NCBI RefSeq assembly: GCF_031143425.1
Contig: NC_090441.1
Coordinates: forward strand, 222,700,928 to 222,764,927
Source: Pleurodeles waltl
Taxonomy: Eukaryota; Chordata; Amphibia; Caudata; Salamandridae
Length of the DNA: 64,000 nt
Direction of reading: 5' to 3'
Shown: positions 1 through 10,231 of the stretch, one piece after another
Layout of the letters: every line of letters starts with the position of its first letter
Numbering within the stretch: position 1 is the first letter of the stretch
Made by a program: the position numbers and the translations under genes
Notes under the pieces: generated by a model
Seen by the model: the letters and a program-made list of their open reading frames with translations, nothing else
What the model was told of the DNA's origin: nothing
The model's database searches: none

Positions 1-337
1 ATTGGACTCACACCCCGTCACATCTGCTTCTCAAGCACACTACAGAAGCAGCAGGAGACAAAACAGGGGTTTTACCTCATTAGTGGCTTCCCACACGTCC
101 TTGGTGCCATCGACTGCACACATGTACGCCTTGTGCCACCTGCTGCAACTGAACACCTCTACCGCAACAGGAAGCACACACATTCCATCAATGTGAAGGC
201 CATTGTCGATCACCAAGGATTGATCACCAACATCGTGGCAAAGTATCCTAGGAGTGTACATGACTCATTCATCTTCCGTCACTCTACTATCAATCAACAC
301 TTCCAGGATGGACAATATGGCAATGGACTACTTTTTG
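1..337 (+). CDS. PIF/Harbinger (HARBI1-like) transposase, partial, first visible exon
   Basis: The frame is open from base 1, so the gene begins before the window. It encodes the RNase H-fold DDE nuclease core of a Harbinger transposase, which cuts and pastes the element's ends. Visible motifs are FPHVLGAIDCTHV (first catalytic Asp, about base 110), an ISGF stretch before it, and a YPRSVHDSF block (second catalytic Asp, about base 260). The similarity stops at LLFG near base 337, where a GT (338-339) could be a donor. The frame then runs on into unrelated residues to a stop at 408. The rest of the nuclease resumes near base 981. The family assignment is confident; the exact exon end is not. 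Confidence 0.85.
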
Positions 338-980
338 GTTCGTACAGAAACCTACTTATATACATACTGCACAGCCACTCTCTAGGACACACAACACATA
401 ACCCATGACAGCAACATGTGGACAGGAACACACTGAGGTCGTGACATCACTAGCCATGTTTGATAGGTCTGCAGTGAACCTGTCACACATCTGAAATTAG
501 TGTACAGTCTAATGGTAAGACATCAATGATCACAACGTATGGAGAGGTTTGGCCAATTGTCACCTTGCAAAATGTAAGCGTCTCATTGATGTTTTAATTA
601 ATCCATTGTATAAGTCTAAAGGTATGGGATGTCCAGGGTACATAGATGCTAACGTGTTACCACCACAGTCAAAATGAATCTGTGTATGGAACTATCATCT
701 AACCCCCAGTTAAGACACAGGGACACCTGTATCACAAGTCATAATGCTAGGCAGTGCACTCTGTACTGCAGATACCCAAACATACTGCTGACAACTGGTC
801 AGCAGGCAAACACTCGTTCAGCCAAGGAAACAACCCAATGCAGATGGTACATCCTACAAGCCTAGGAAGGAACACATTAACACAAAAGAGTCACAGACAA
901 CACAAGCCAACTACTGCCATGCAAGGTGATATCAATGGGGCAAGCTACATCAACATGATCCCAATCATTTTCTTTTTCGG

Positions 981-1366
981 CTGATCAGGGGTATGGGATC
1001 AAGCCATGGATTATGACACCATTTGGCAACCCAAGCACTGCAGCAGAGCGTGCCTACAATAAGGCACATAGGAGGACACGCACCATAGTCGAGAGGACCT
1101 TCGGCATCCTCAAGTCGAGATTCAGGTGCCTCGACATCACTGGTGGCAGCCTCCCATATTCCCCAGAAATGGTCTGTAAGATCATTCTAACATGTGCCAT
1201 CCTGCACAACATTTGCATACAAAGGAACATTCCCCTCTTAGAACCAGAGCCACACATGCCTGAAGAGGAGAAAGAGGAGGATGCTGGCCTGCAACATGAT
1301 GGGGAACAACTAAACACAGCTGCTGGATTGCATAGGCGCCAGCATATTGTGAACAATTTCTTTTAA
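981..1366 (+). CDS. PIF/Harbinger transposase, C-terminal exon
   Basis: This is the continuation of the transposase. It carries the GYGIKPW block, then YNKAHRRTRTIVERTFGIL with the third catalytic residue (Glu of VERTFG), followed by KSRFRCLD, ending at TAA 1364-1366. Family similarity (Asp-Gln before GYG) appears to extend upstream of the AG at 987-988, to about 981. There a polypyrimidine tract ends in GG rather than AG. Joining at 981 keeps frame with an exon 1 ending at 337, so the acceptor may have been lost by mutation; this is inference. No in-frame stop interrupts this exon. All three DDE residues are present across the two exons, although splicing competence is doubtful. Confidence 0.82.
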
Positions 1367-1401
1367 AACAACTCACCATCACCACTGTATTAACTAATGT
1401 A

Positions 1402-1407
1402 AATAAA
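1402..1407 (+). terminator. Polyadenylation signal of the transposase gene
   Basis: AATAAA lies 36 bases after the transposase stop codon, in an A/T-rich context. Position and orientation fit 3'-end processing of the Harbinger transposase transcript. Confidence 0.5.
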
Positions 1408-4060
1408 CACTGATAATAATCAACCTATCATGGTATGGCTAATCATTTGTGCTAACCTTTATATCTAACTACATGAAGAAGAGTGTAGCCTCATGGAGCA
1501 TTGCTGATATACTGATCAGGACACAGAAATTTCTTGAGCAGTTGTGATGCGTATCATACGACAGTCACATACACACACACTGTAAATGACATATATCCTG
1601 TACATTTCACCTTTGAAGGGCAATAGCAGAGGACCACACATATTTCACACATACATGTTGGCAACATGGTTCATTGCAGCATATGGCACACAACTAAGAC
1701 ACCATCAGTCAATAAGGGGAAAAAAAGCCTCATACATGAGGCAGTGGATGTGCAATTGCATTGGTAACAGGACTGTATGACCAGACCCTTGACAGCAGTA
1801 AGTCGTACAGCACCTATCTTTGCAAGGACTATCTGTGACTAGAGTTCCATAGAAGCAGAACAAAGACAGCACAAGAGCCATACCTATGACAAGCAATGCG
1901 CACATGAAATTCCATGTACATGTCAGCCCATTTCCTAACTCCTGACCCACCCATGCTCCTGGTCTCAACCCACCTGTCTGAAGAGGTCTCTGGAATGGTA
2001 ATGTGTGTACCCTGATATTCCCTCCTCTACACACACAGACTAACAATAGTAATCCAGTGTGCTACACCCTTTCCTATGGTATGCCATTGTCATAGTACAT
2101 CTGACTGCATGGACGTCAGGTCAATTAATACACTGGCTTGTGGTTTCTAAACTGTAGATTGCTTCCCGTGTGAAAGGTAATGTTGGCCATTTGAACTCAA
2201 ATCTCACCTACAGGACTTGTGAGAAACTGATGCAGCACACACCTGTGATCACCTCCATGCACACCACCCATCTGAACAAGCACTGCCCCTGCAGATGATT
2301 GGAACAGCAAAGAAGTTGCCATTCACCTTCGAAAACACAGGACAAACACAGTTTTCCATGTCAACTGTCTTGTTCTTCCTCCAACCAGTCTTAGTCAGAC
2401 CACTGAGTATGTACCTTGTGAAATTGCTGGATCCTGATTGATCCTGCATCCTGTCAGCCTGACTGGCACCTGTATGTGCGTTACCCTAAAGGTTCCTTGT
2501 GGCTACATATGTACCACACTTGCGTTACCAAACCTCACATTCCTCAGGGGGTATTTTGTCATGTGCTTCCTCAATGCATACTCAAATAAATTGTCTAGCA
2601 TCATTTGCTTTTTAATTGTACCATATTAGTAAAATTGTCTTGGTATACCAAAATCATGGCCTATCCCTTGTCTGGGTCTCATGTATGCATGAACGACAAA
2701 GTGTGACAGTGTACAATGGCCGTATGCAGGGATTGGGTATGGTGACTCCAACTGAACCAGCTACCTCTGATAATGTGCATGAAAAGTCCACACATGTTAG
2801 GACCCTGACAGTTCACACGCTGAATCACATTGCTCACAACATATTGATGGCCTGTGCGTGCTGAATAGCTGCTAGATTAATCAACACAGAGGCTATGAGG
2901 TTCCCAGATGCAGTTGGAACTTTACAGGCCAACCTGTGTACAAATGTTGTAATGACACCTGCCGGAACATGACTCCTGAGATATGATCTCACTCAGCACA
3001 CCAAGGTTGCCCTGTTGACAGTCTCATAACACGTCTGCAGTGACAGGGTGGGACCATCCCCATGTAGGTTCTCATGTCCTCATCGACTTTACTCACATTG
3101 ATCTCCGAAGGTTACTCAGTAGATACAGGAATAGCCGCCACTGACTCATGATGAGACCTGGACGTAACTGTGACAACATAGACCCATAAAAATATACAAG
3201 ATCAACATTGGACCACACACATGAACCAAACACCTCTGTGCAATTGATCACTGGAAATATGTGGCTATGTGCTGCCTCGTCTGCTGGTCCACCACTGCCA
3301 CTGGAGAGTTGTGACTCAGTCATATGACCACAACTGTGGCATGATATAATAGTTGGGGGTCACCTTCGGCTTTCTGTGCCAATAACATGGTACCCACTTA
3401 GTCTGTACATGTGCCAGATTCACAGTGGGTTCACCAACAAGCGCCTAGGAAGCAGTTACCAAATTTCTAGGACATGGGATGGGCAACTTTTGGACCATTG
3501 ACATGAACAAGCGTCTGCCATCTATCCGGTGCATGCTTTGTCATTTGTGGTGTCTATGTTACCCAAAATCTTGGAAGTGCACACAACTGATGTTGCTACA
3601 TGTATGACTAGTACATGTAATCTCTCATTTCCCTACTGACTTGAATCTAAGGTTTGGACACATTGACTTCACATTCATACAAGCATATTTTCAATAATGC
3701 ATCTTGTGATGCACACACACTGGGACGAAAACTACATTAGTAGCCAATGCACACACATTGAGCCATAGGCATTGAGGTATTGTACTTATGAGAGTCACCT
3801 TGCTATCCTCTCCTGATGCCAAACATGCCCAATTTGTGCAATACATATATGTAGGCCACACATATGGCCATCTAGTGCTTCAGCCAAGCGTGAGAATCCT
3901 GTTAAGGAAGTAGCGGATCATGGTCCACAGTAGTATGATGTCACACATGTGACCATACACCGTCAACACCAAAGTGGGTGCAATCAGCCTATCTCAGTTG
4001 TGTCACAAATGTAACATTACATTAAAATGGCAAAATTACCCAAACCCAGTTACTGCCCTG
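1408..4060. other. Transposon interior without a recognised gene
   Basis: I see no convincing coding frame here; the longest open frames are short and lack family motifs or splice support. A short CA run sits near 1568-1580. The stretch probably belongs to the Harbinger-like element because coding exons flank it on both sides, but it could hold older insertions I cannot recognise. Confidence 0.4.
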
Positions 4061-4196
4061 AAATGTTGACGTATATGCGTCAAAAAATGACACTCATGCC
4101 TGAAAAATGATGCATTATGCCCTTAAAATTGGTTAAGTGTTAACACTATTTCCAAATATATGGATGCGGCCTAATTTTTACTCCTGTTTGCCGAAA

Positions 4197-4330
4197 AAAA
4201 TGACGCACATACTGTATGCGTCAAAAAGTATGACGCATAACAATAGAAACGGCTGCCATTTTATGCAGGAAGTGATGTAATAGGATATCCTGTTTAGAGA
4301 TTATAAACAGTGGGTGTACTTTCTCTTTAA
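4197..4330 (+). promoter_or_regulatory. Promoter-like cluster with hairpin, YY1-, ETS- and TATA-type motifs
   Basis: The order is: a hairpin with arms TGACGCA (4201-4207) and TGCGTCA (4217-4223); GCCATTTT at 4255-4262 (YY1-like); CAGGAAGTG at 4266-4274 (ETS-like); TGATGTAA at 4273-4280 (CRE/AP-1-like); and TATAAA at 4302-4307. This precedes the candidate third gene by about 350 bases. Short motifs occur by chance, but their tight order just upstream of a coding exon makes a promoter plausible. Start-site position about 4330 is inferred from the TATA spacing. Confidence 0.45.
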
Positions 4331-4677
4331 CTTTGCAGTCTGTAAGTTCTTCTAGACTGTTTGGCTGTGTTCTGAGTTTTGTCCAGTGAAATTGTGCTTT
4401 TGTCTCCTGTGTGCTCCATTACTTGTTAGTTTGTTATCTAAAATTGTTGTTGTATACTGTCTGCGTGTATATTCTGTACTATTGTCCAGTATTGTATTAT
4501 CTTTGTTGTTTGTGGGAGTCTGTTGTGGGTAGTGTTAGTTTGGGGATAGTTGGGCTCTTTTAGTTGTTAAGTTTACTTTTTTGTAATTCTACTTTCCCCC
4601 TTTTCGCCTTAGTTCTTTTTTATCCCCTATTCCCTTTTTTCAGTGCTAAGATTTTGGGTAGGCCACGTCTTGGCAAG

Positions 4678-4937
4678 ATGGGTGAGGAGGAGCTTGGGGG
4701 GTTTATATGGCTGATGTGCCACCTCCTTCCACTTATGATTGAGGCAGGGGGGTGGGACATACAGGTGTATCACATCGAGGAGCGTCGAATCCGGTGGGTG
4801 AAATGTCCTCCATCACTTGCAGCCCGTATATGGGAGCCAGAGGAATGACCACCAGCTGAAGCACGGCTGGGCTGACATCATCACCAGGGAGCAATATCTG
4901 CTGGACCACCTGGCAATAGTGATTGGTGGCACTGTTG
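4678..4937 (+). CDS. Candidate third transposon gene, exon A (one frameshift)
   Basis: I do not recognise this protein. From ATG 4678 the frame encodes an acidic then Trp-rich segment (MGEEELGGF at the start) and stops at 4846-4848. The neighbouring frame is open across about 4817-4937 and encodes RNDHQLKHGWADI and a following LLDHLA segment, so one frameshift near 4800-4845 is implied. A strong donor (GTGAGT at 4938) ends the exon in phase 1. Phase matches exon B (6057-6116) and exon C (44860 on), giving a single reading frame over three exons. It lies on the same strand as the transposase and opposite to the Myb-like gene. It could be a structural accessory protein of the transposon or a captured host gene. 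Confidence 0.45.
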
Positions 4938-6056
4938 GTGAGTACAAATCATGTAAATGTGCACGATTAAAAGCTATGTTGTGGCATCAGATGATTTGTA
5001 CAATATCTGCCGGCTTTGTTGTTGAGTGCGTGGAATGCTTTGGAAACATACAGGGTCATTGATGGACTATGTGAAGGACCACAATTGCTAGCTGTCAGGA
5101 AGTAAGTGCTCTGCAAACTTACTGAATACTTTTGCTTAATGTAAGTTGGTGCCGCCTTTCTGTCAGACAGCAACACAAATTAGGAGCCAATCATGTCTAT
5201 ATAGGTCACATTTGCCAGGGAGGTATAGATTTTCCCAAATATTACCGACCTTTGTTGACGCAACAGCTAGACTGACTTTAGAAACACTACTTGATGCAGA
5301 AAATGAGTGCAGGCTTCACGTCAATTGATAATAGTAATGTGGCCCACACATATGTCTCATGTGTGTCTGGTGAGTGTGTAAGGAAAGCGTTCACGGAAGT
5401 TCTATGAATGTTAGGGATTATTGTGGTCCGTCATCATTTTGGATACATGTCGGATCTGGATTTGGAAACATAGGGAAAAAGTGCAAGGTGCCCTCAGCTA
5501 ACCTCTTACACTGGTATTTGGTGTTTGGTGTTCCACCTTTTGTTTAGGGATGGCAAGTCAAAGGTATTCACATGGGTTCATCTCTCTATGGTTGGTGCAA
5601 CTCATCATAGCTGGGCCACATCAAATGAAGAAACTGTAACAACATGAGGGCTTACAAATGTCCCTGCCCCTCTGTACATTGTACCTATGTGTCATACATT
5701 TGTCATGGTCACAATGGCTGGTTGACTGGTAATGCATTCCTCAAGGAAACAGGCTTTGGATGTCTCTCTTGGATGCACATGATGAGACGAATACACTCCA
5801 TTATTATGTCTGCTCACTAATGAAGGAGCATGTTTGCCACCACATGATAGTTAGGGCCACTGCATGTGTGCAGATATGTGTGTAAATGTCACAGGCGACC
5901 CATGGTATGTACATGTTAGCCGTGCTATATCGGATGCAGTATCATCATGTCTGAGTGGCTTTACTTACTTATGTAATCTTACACATAGTTTTTGTCTTTG
6001 GAATTGTTGGTCAGTGCAAAGATTTTGAGCACATTTCTTCCTTCAATGCCTTACAG
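4938..6056 (+). other. Intron A-B of the candidate third gene
   Basis: A donor GTGAGT (4938) and a pyrimidine-rich acceptor ending in TTACAG (6051-6056) bound this 1.1 kb stretch. I see no other gene in it. The open frames inside are short and share no motifs with other parts of the window. Confidence 0.4.
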
Positions 6057-6116
6057 GTGGACCAGCACCCTACACTGTGGGTGAGGTGGCTTCATTCGAG
6101 GACCCCGACAACTCCA
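6057..6116 (+). CDS. Candidate third transposon gene, exon B (60 nt)
   Basis: This small exon lies between an acceptor (TTACAG, 6051-6056) and a consensus donor (GTAAGTG from 6117). It is exactly 60 bases, so it keeps phase 1 to phase 1. Read in the phase set by exon A it encodes GPAPYTVGEVASFEDPDN with no stop; a second frame is also open, so the choice rests on phase. Function is unknown. It is supported mainly by the paired splice signals and by phase agreement with exons A and C. Confidence 0.42.
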
Positions 6117-7008
6117 GTAAGTGTTGATATGTCTGTTATGTGTTGTGTTTGCTGGTGATGTGTGAAGGACTCCTGTGTGTTGAACACATAGCAAGGATTG
6201 ATGCGCTGGCCCATCATTTGTCTTGTTCCATAAGTGGGATTTCATTATCTCAGCTTTTTGGAGTTTGTCAATGCTTATCCTATTGTCTTATCTAGGGATT
6301 CTAGGTCATTCCTGTAGGCCCCGCAATGTGAACTGGGGTGAGTCATGGGGATAACACTTGTATCAACAAGAGTCGCACTGGACCTAATCTCAGATTTAGT
6401 CAGCCTGTCAGACTCAAATTCTCCCAGAATGGGGATGCAAAATGCTTACCCACAGACTTCTGCTTCCCTATTCACTAATGTACTTATGAAACTGTAGGTT
6501 CAACTTCCTGGCAGCATGTAGCTCCACATGTATTGCTACAAGTATGTGGCACTTGAGTGCAATGGCCTAGGTGTGCATGCAAATCATGGCCAGGGGTGTT
6601 CTTGCAACTCTGTGTTTGTTGTAAGTCATGGATTACTTGAAGTATATGATGTGGACAAAGGTCCGTATTGCAAGACATGTGTGGCGCTGGGATAGGTCAA
6701 GTGTTTGCTGTCTCCTATTTGTAGATACACCTTACCTGTGGTGTGTGTGTGTTGAGCCAAACAGATGTCCAGCTTTCGTAAGCTTCCTGGATGTCCATGT
6801 TGTTGGAAATTGTTCGTTGTTTCTACACCCCCCCGCCACCCTCAAACACAGGCATGAGTTTGTGAATAGTGTACCTAGGACTGACGATATAAGTATGTTA
6901 CACAGACATGTAAATCAGTGATTCTTTGGTCGGAACCTAGTATACACAGTCAGGTATAGCACATGAGTACTATACTAGCAAGTCCATTTACAACTTGCAG
7001 ATCATGTT
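6117..7008. other. Intron B-C of the candidate third gene, left part
   Basis: The stretch follows the GTAAGTG donor and runs to the LTR nest. I see no gene or recognisable repeat in it. The intron resumes at 44536 after the 37.5 kb LTR nest and ends at the acceptor at 44859. Confidence 0.4.
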
Positions 7009-7124
7009 TGTAGGAGGCTGGCCTGGCTTGTAGTGGGTACCAGAGGTACTTACACCTTGTGCCAGGTCCAGTTATCCCTTATTAGTGTAGAAGAGGTGTT
7101 TCTAGCAGCTTAGGCTGATAGAAG
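7009..7124 (-). repeat. Solo LTR A (antisense), segment 1
   Basis: The sequence is the reverse complement of an LTR 3' end (TGTAGGAGGCTGG at its left edge). LTR A continues at 28328-30738 and 44043-44535; the three pieces sum to about 3.0 kb, one full LTR with no internal region, hence a solo LTR. Its outer flanks read ATGTT (left) and ATGTG (right of 44535), a probable 5-bp target duplication with one change. It is inserted in the presumed intron of the Harbinger-type third gene and is the oldest layer of the nest. Confidence 0.85.
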
Positions 7125-7618
7125 TGTGTGAGAAAGTAGCCTCTTTCTAGCCTTGTTACCCCCACTTTTGGCCTGTTTGTGAGTGTATGTCAGGGTGTTT
7201 TCACTGTCTCACTGGGATCCTGCTAACCAGGGCCCAGTGCTCATAGTGAAAACCCTATGTTTTCAGTATGTTTGTTATGTGTCACTGGGACCCTGCTAGC
7301 CAGGACCCCAGTGCTCATAAGTTTGTGGCCTATATGTATGTGTTCCCTGTGTGGTGCCTAACTGTCTCACTGAGGCTCTGCTAATCAGAACCTCAGTGGT
7401 TATGCTCTCTCATTTCTTTCAAATTGTCACTAACAGGCTAGTGACCAATGTTACCAATTTACATTGGCTTACTGGAACACCCTTATAATTCCCTAGTATA
7501 TGGTACTGAGGTACCCAGGGTATTGGGGTTCCAGGAGATCCCTATGGGCTGCAGCTTTTTTTTTGCCACCCATAGGGAGCTCTGACAATTTTTACACAGG
7601 CCTGCCACTGCAGCCTGA

Positions 7619-7955
7619 GTGAAATAACGTCCACGTTATTTCACAGCCATTTTACACTGCACTTAAGTAACTTATAAGTCACCTATATGTCTAACCTTTA
7701 CCTGGTAAAGGTTAGGTGCAAAGTTACTTAGTGTGAGGGCACCCTGGCACTAGCCAAGGTGCCCCCACATTGTTCAGGGCCAATTCCCCGGACTTTGTGA
7801 GTGCGGGGACACCATTACACGCGTGCACTACATATAGGTCACTACCTATATGTAGCTTCACAATGGTAACTCCGAATATGGCCATGTAACATGTCTATGA
7901 TCATGGAATTGCCCCCTCTATGCCATCCTGGCATAGTTGGCACAATCCCATGATC
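7619..7955 (+). promoter_or_regulatory. Series of hairpins in the LTR U3 region
   Basis: Four strong palindromes lie in a row: 7619-7630/7633-7644 (12/12 paired, ACGT core), 7691-7702/7704-7715 (12/12), 7828-7839/7844-7855 (12/12), and a compound stem 7899-7911/7943-7955 (12/13) enclosing CTATGCCA/TGGCATAG (7918-7925/7929-7936). The last two keep pairing in diverged LTR copies although both arms have changed sequence (30565-30592, 56890-56934, 56984-57012). They may act as DNA cruciforms, protein-binding palindromes or RNA structure; the function is unknown. Confidence 0.75.
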
Positions 7956-8110
7956 CCAGTGGTCTGTAGCACAGACCCTGATACTGCCAAACTGCCTTTC
8001 CTGGGGTTTCACTGCAGCTGCTGCTGCTGCCAACCCCTCAGACAGGTTCCTGCCCCCCTGGGGTAAAGCCAGGCTTGTCCCAGGATGGCAGAACAAAGGA
8101 CTTCCTCTGA

Positions 8111-8131
8111 GAGAGGGTGTTACACCCTCTC
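8111..8131 (+). repeat. Short perfect hairpin in the LTR
   Basis: GAGAGGGTGT and ACACCCTCTC pair perfectly around one base. The autonomous LTRs differ only in the loop base (T to G, near 31950), so the arms are conserved. A second short palindrome, GGGGAGTG/CACTCCCC, follows near 8290. Confidence 0.6.
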
Positions 8132-8363
8132 CCTTTGGAAAATGGTGTGAAGGCAGGGGAGGAGTAGCCTCCCCCAGCCTCTGGAAATGCTTTCTTGGGC
8201 ACAGATGTGCCCAATTCTGCATAAGCCAGTCTACACCGGTTCAGGGGACCCCTTAGCCCTGCTCTGGCACGAAACTGGACAAAGGAAAGGGGAGTGACCA
8301 CTCCCCTGACCTGCACCTCCCCTGGGAGGTGTCCAGAGCTCCTCCAGTGTGCTCCAGACCTCT

Positions 8364-8520
8364 GCCATCTTGGAAACAGAGGTGCTGCCAGCACACTGGA
8401 CTGCTCTGAGTGGCCAGTGCCACCAGGTGATGTCAGAGACTCCTTCTGATAGGCTCCTCCAGGTGTTGCTAGCCTATCCTCTCTCCTAAGTAGCCAAACC
8501 CTCTTTTCTGGCTATTTAGG
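8364..8520 (+). promoter_or_regulatory. LTR promoter: YY1 motif, CRE-like site, TATA-like box
   Basis: GCCATCTTGG (8364-8373) is a classic YY1-type motif. TGATGTCA (8428-8435) is a one-base decay of the full CRE palindrome TGACGTCA, which is intact in LTR 4 (26548-26555) and in the autonomous element (32255-32262). TATTTA at 8513-8518 is the best TATA-like box, placing the transcript start near 8545. This divides the LTR into U3 of about 1.4 kb and R of about 1.4 kb. Motif identity is direct observation; promoter use is inferred. Confidence 0.5.
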
Positions 8521-8939
8521 GTCTCTGTCTCTGGGGAAACTTTGGATAACGAATGCAAGAGCTCATCAGAGTTCCTCTGCATCTCTCTCTTCACCTTCTG
8601 CCAAGGTATCGACTGCTGACCGCGCTGGAAGCCTGCAAAACTGCAACATATTAGCAAAGACGACTACTGCAACTCTGTAACGCTGATCCTGCCGCCTTCT
8701 CGACTGTTTTCCTGTGGTGCATGCTGTGGGGGTAGTCTGCCTCCTCTCTGCACTAGAAGCTCCGAAGAAATCTCCTGTGGGTCGACGGAATCTTCCCCCT
8801 GCTACTGCAGGCACCAAAAAGCTGTATTACCGGTCCCTTGGGTCTCCTCTCAGCACGACGAGCGAGGTCCCTTGAATCCAGCAACTCTGTCCAAGTGACT
8901 CCCACAGTCCAGTGACTCTTCAGTCCAAGTTTGGTGGAG

Positions 8940-9663
8940 GTAAGTCCTTGCCTCCCCACGCCAGACTGCATTGTTGGAAACCGCGTCTTTTGCAAATACT
9001 CCGGCTTCCGTGCACTTCCAGCGGAAATCCTTTGTGCACAGCCAAGCCTGGGTCCACGGCACTCTAACCTGCATTGCACGACTTTCTAAGTTGGTCTCCG
9101 GCGACGTGGGACTCCTTTGAGCAACTTCAGTGAGCACCGTTTTACGCATCCTTGTAGTGCCTGTTTCTGGCACTTCTCCAGGAGCTACCTGCTGATGAGA
9201 AGGCTCCTTGTCTTGCTCGACATCCCCTCTCTCTCCTGACGCAATTTACGACATCCTGGTCCCTCCTGGGCCACAGCAGCATCCAAACATGCTTACCACA
9301 CGATTTGCAGCTAGCAAGGCTTGTTGGCAGTCTTTCGGTGGGAAAACACTTCTGCACAACTTTACAAAGCAAGAGGAATTCGTCCTATAAAGGGGAAGTC
9401 TCTAGCCCTTTGCGTTCCTGCAGAAACCTCAGCTTCTTCTGTCCAGTAGAAGCTTCTTTGCACCCACAGCTGGCATTTCCTGGGCATCTGCCCCTCTCCG
9501 ACTTGCTTGTGACTTTTGGACTTCGTCCCCTTGTTCCACAGGTACCCTAGATTGGAAATCCATTGTTGTTGCATTGCTGGTTTGTGTCTTTCCTGCATTA
9601 TTCCCCTATCACAACTTCTTTGTCCTCTGGGGAACTTCAGTGCACTTTGCACTCACTTTTCAG
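8940..9663 (+). other. Candidate intron inside the LTR R region
   Basis: GAG/GTAAGT (GT at 8940-8941) is a near-perfect splice donor. CACTTTTCAG (AG at 9662-9663) is a good acceptor, giving a 724-base intron between the inferred start site and the poly(A) signal. The donor is kept in diverged antisense copies (around 29483, 42315, 55900, 61409 and 62957), suggesting selection while the elements were active. Confidence 0.5.
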
Positions 9664-9960
9664 GGTCTTGGGGTGGGCTATTTTTCTAACCCTCAATATT
9701 TTCTAATAGTCCCAGCGACTCTCTACAAGGTCACATAGGTTTGGGGTCCATTCGTGGTTCGCATTCCACTTTTGGAGTATATGGTTTGTGTTGCCCCCTA
9801 TCCCTATGTGTCCCCATTGCATCCTATTGTAACTATACATTGTTTGCACTGTTTTCTAAGACTATACTGCATATTTTTGGTATTGTGTACATATAACTTG
9901 TGTATATTTGCTATCCTCTTGCTGAGGTTACACTCTAAGATACTTTGGCATATTGTCAAA

Positions 9961-9981
9961 AAAATAAAGTACCTTTATTTT
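9961..9981. terminator. Palindromic polyadenylation module of the LTR
   Basis: AAAATAAAG and CTTTATTTT pair perfectly around TAC, so AATAAA is present on both strands. A GT-rich stretch follows on the plus strand (TGTGTATTGTG), as expected downstream of a cleavage site. It is repeated near the 3' end of every copy that retains that part, including the antisense ones near 28445, 54905, 60410 and 61925. Confidence 0.65.
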
Positions 9982-10207
9982 TAGTATAACTGTGTATTGT
10001 GTTTTCTTATGATATTGTGCAAGTGACACTTGTGGTACTGTGGTAGTTTCACACGTCTCCTAGTTCAGCCTAAGCTGCTCTGCTAAGCTACCATTATCTA
10101 TCAGCCTATGCTGCTAGACACCCTATACACTAATAAGGGATAACTGGGCCTGGTGCAAGGTGCAAGTACCCCTAGGTACTCACTACAAGCCAGTCCAGCC
10201 TCCTACA

Positions 10208-10231
10208 TTGGTTGTGCAGCGGTGGGATAAG
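10208..10231 (+). other. Primer-binding site, array unit 1
   Basis: The LTR is followed directly by TTGGTTGTGCAGCGGTGGGA. The CAGCGGTGGGA part matches the complement of the 3' arm of vertebrate tRNA-Leu(AAG); TGG would pair with the CCA end, with a small mismatch loop between. The same site recurs at 16248, 22287 and 34034. The tRNA identity is from memory and needs checking. Confidence 0.5.

Larger units (their letters stand above)
7125..10207 (+). repeat. LTR 1 of the tandem array (5' end)
   Basis: The LTR starts TGTGTGAGAAAG and ends CCTCCTACA, followed by the primer-binding site. At 3083 bases it is very long for a Gypsy LTR. It has private changes in its left 0.6 kb (for example near 7214, 7550-7560 and 7591), and elsewhere shares derived bases with LTRs 2 and 3 that LTR 4 lacks. 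Antisense open frames of 118-126 codons inside it recur in other copies only because the DNA is repeated; they show no protein family signature. Confidence 0.92.

Noticed and set aside
7842..8394. Antisense open frames of 118 and 126 codons recurring in each LTR (also near 13882, 19921, 31669, 39963)
   Set aside because: They recur only because the LTR DNA is repeated; composition is low-complexity, they overlap hairpins and promoter motifs, and they lack any domain or a conserved start across diverged copies.
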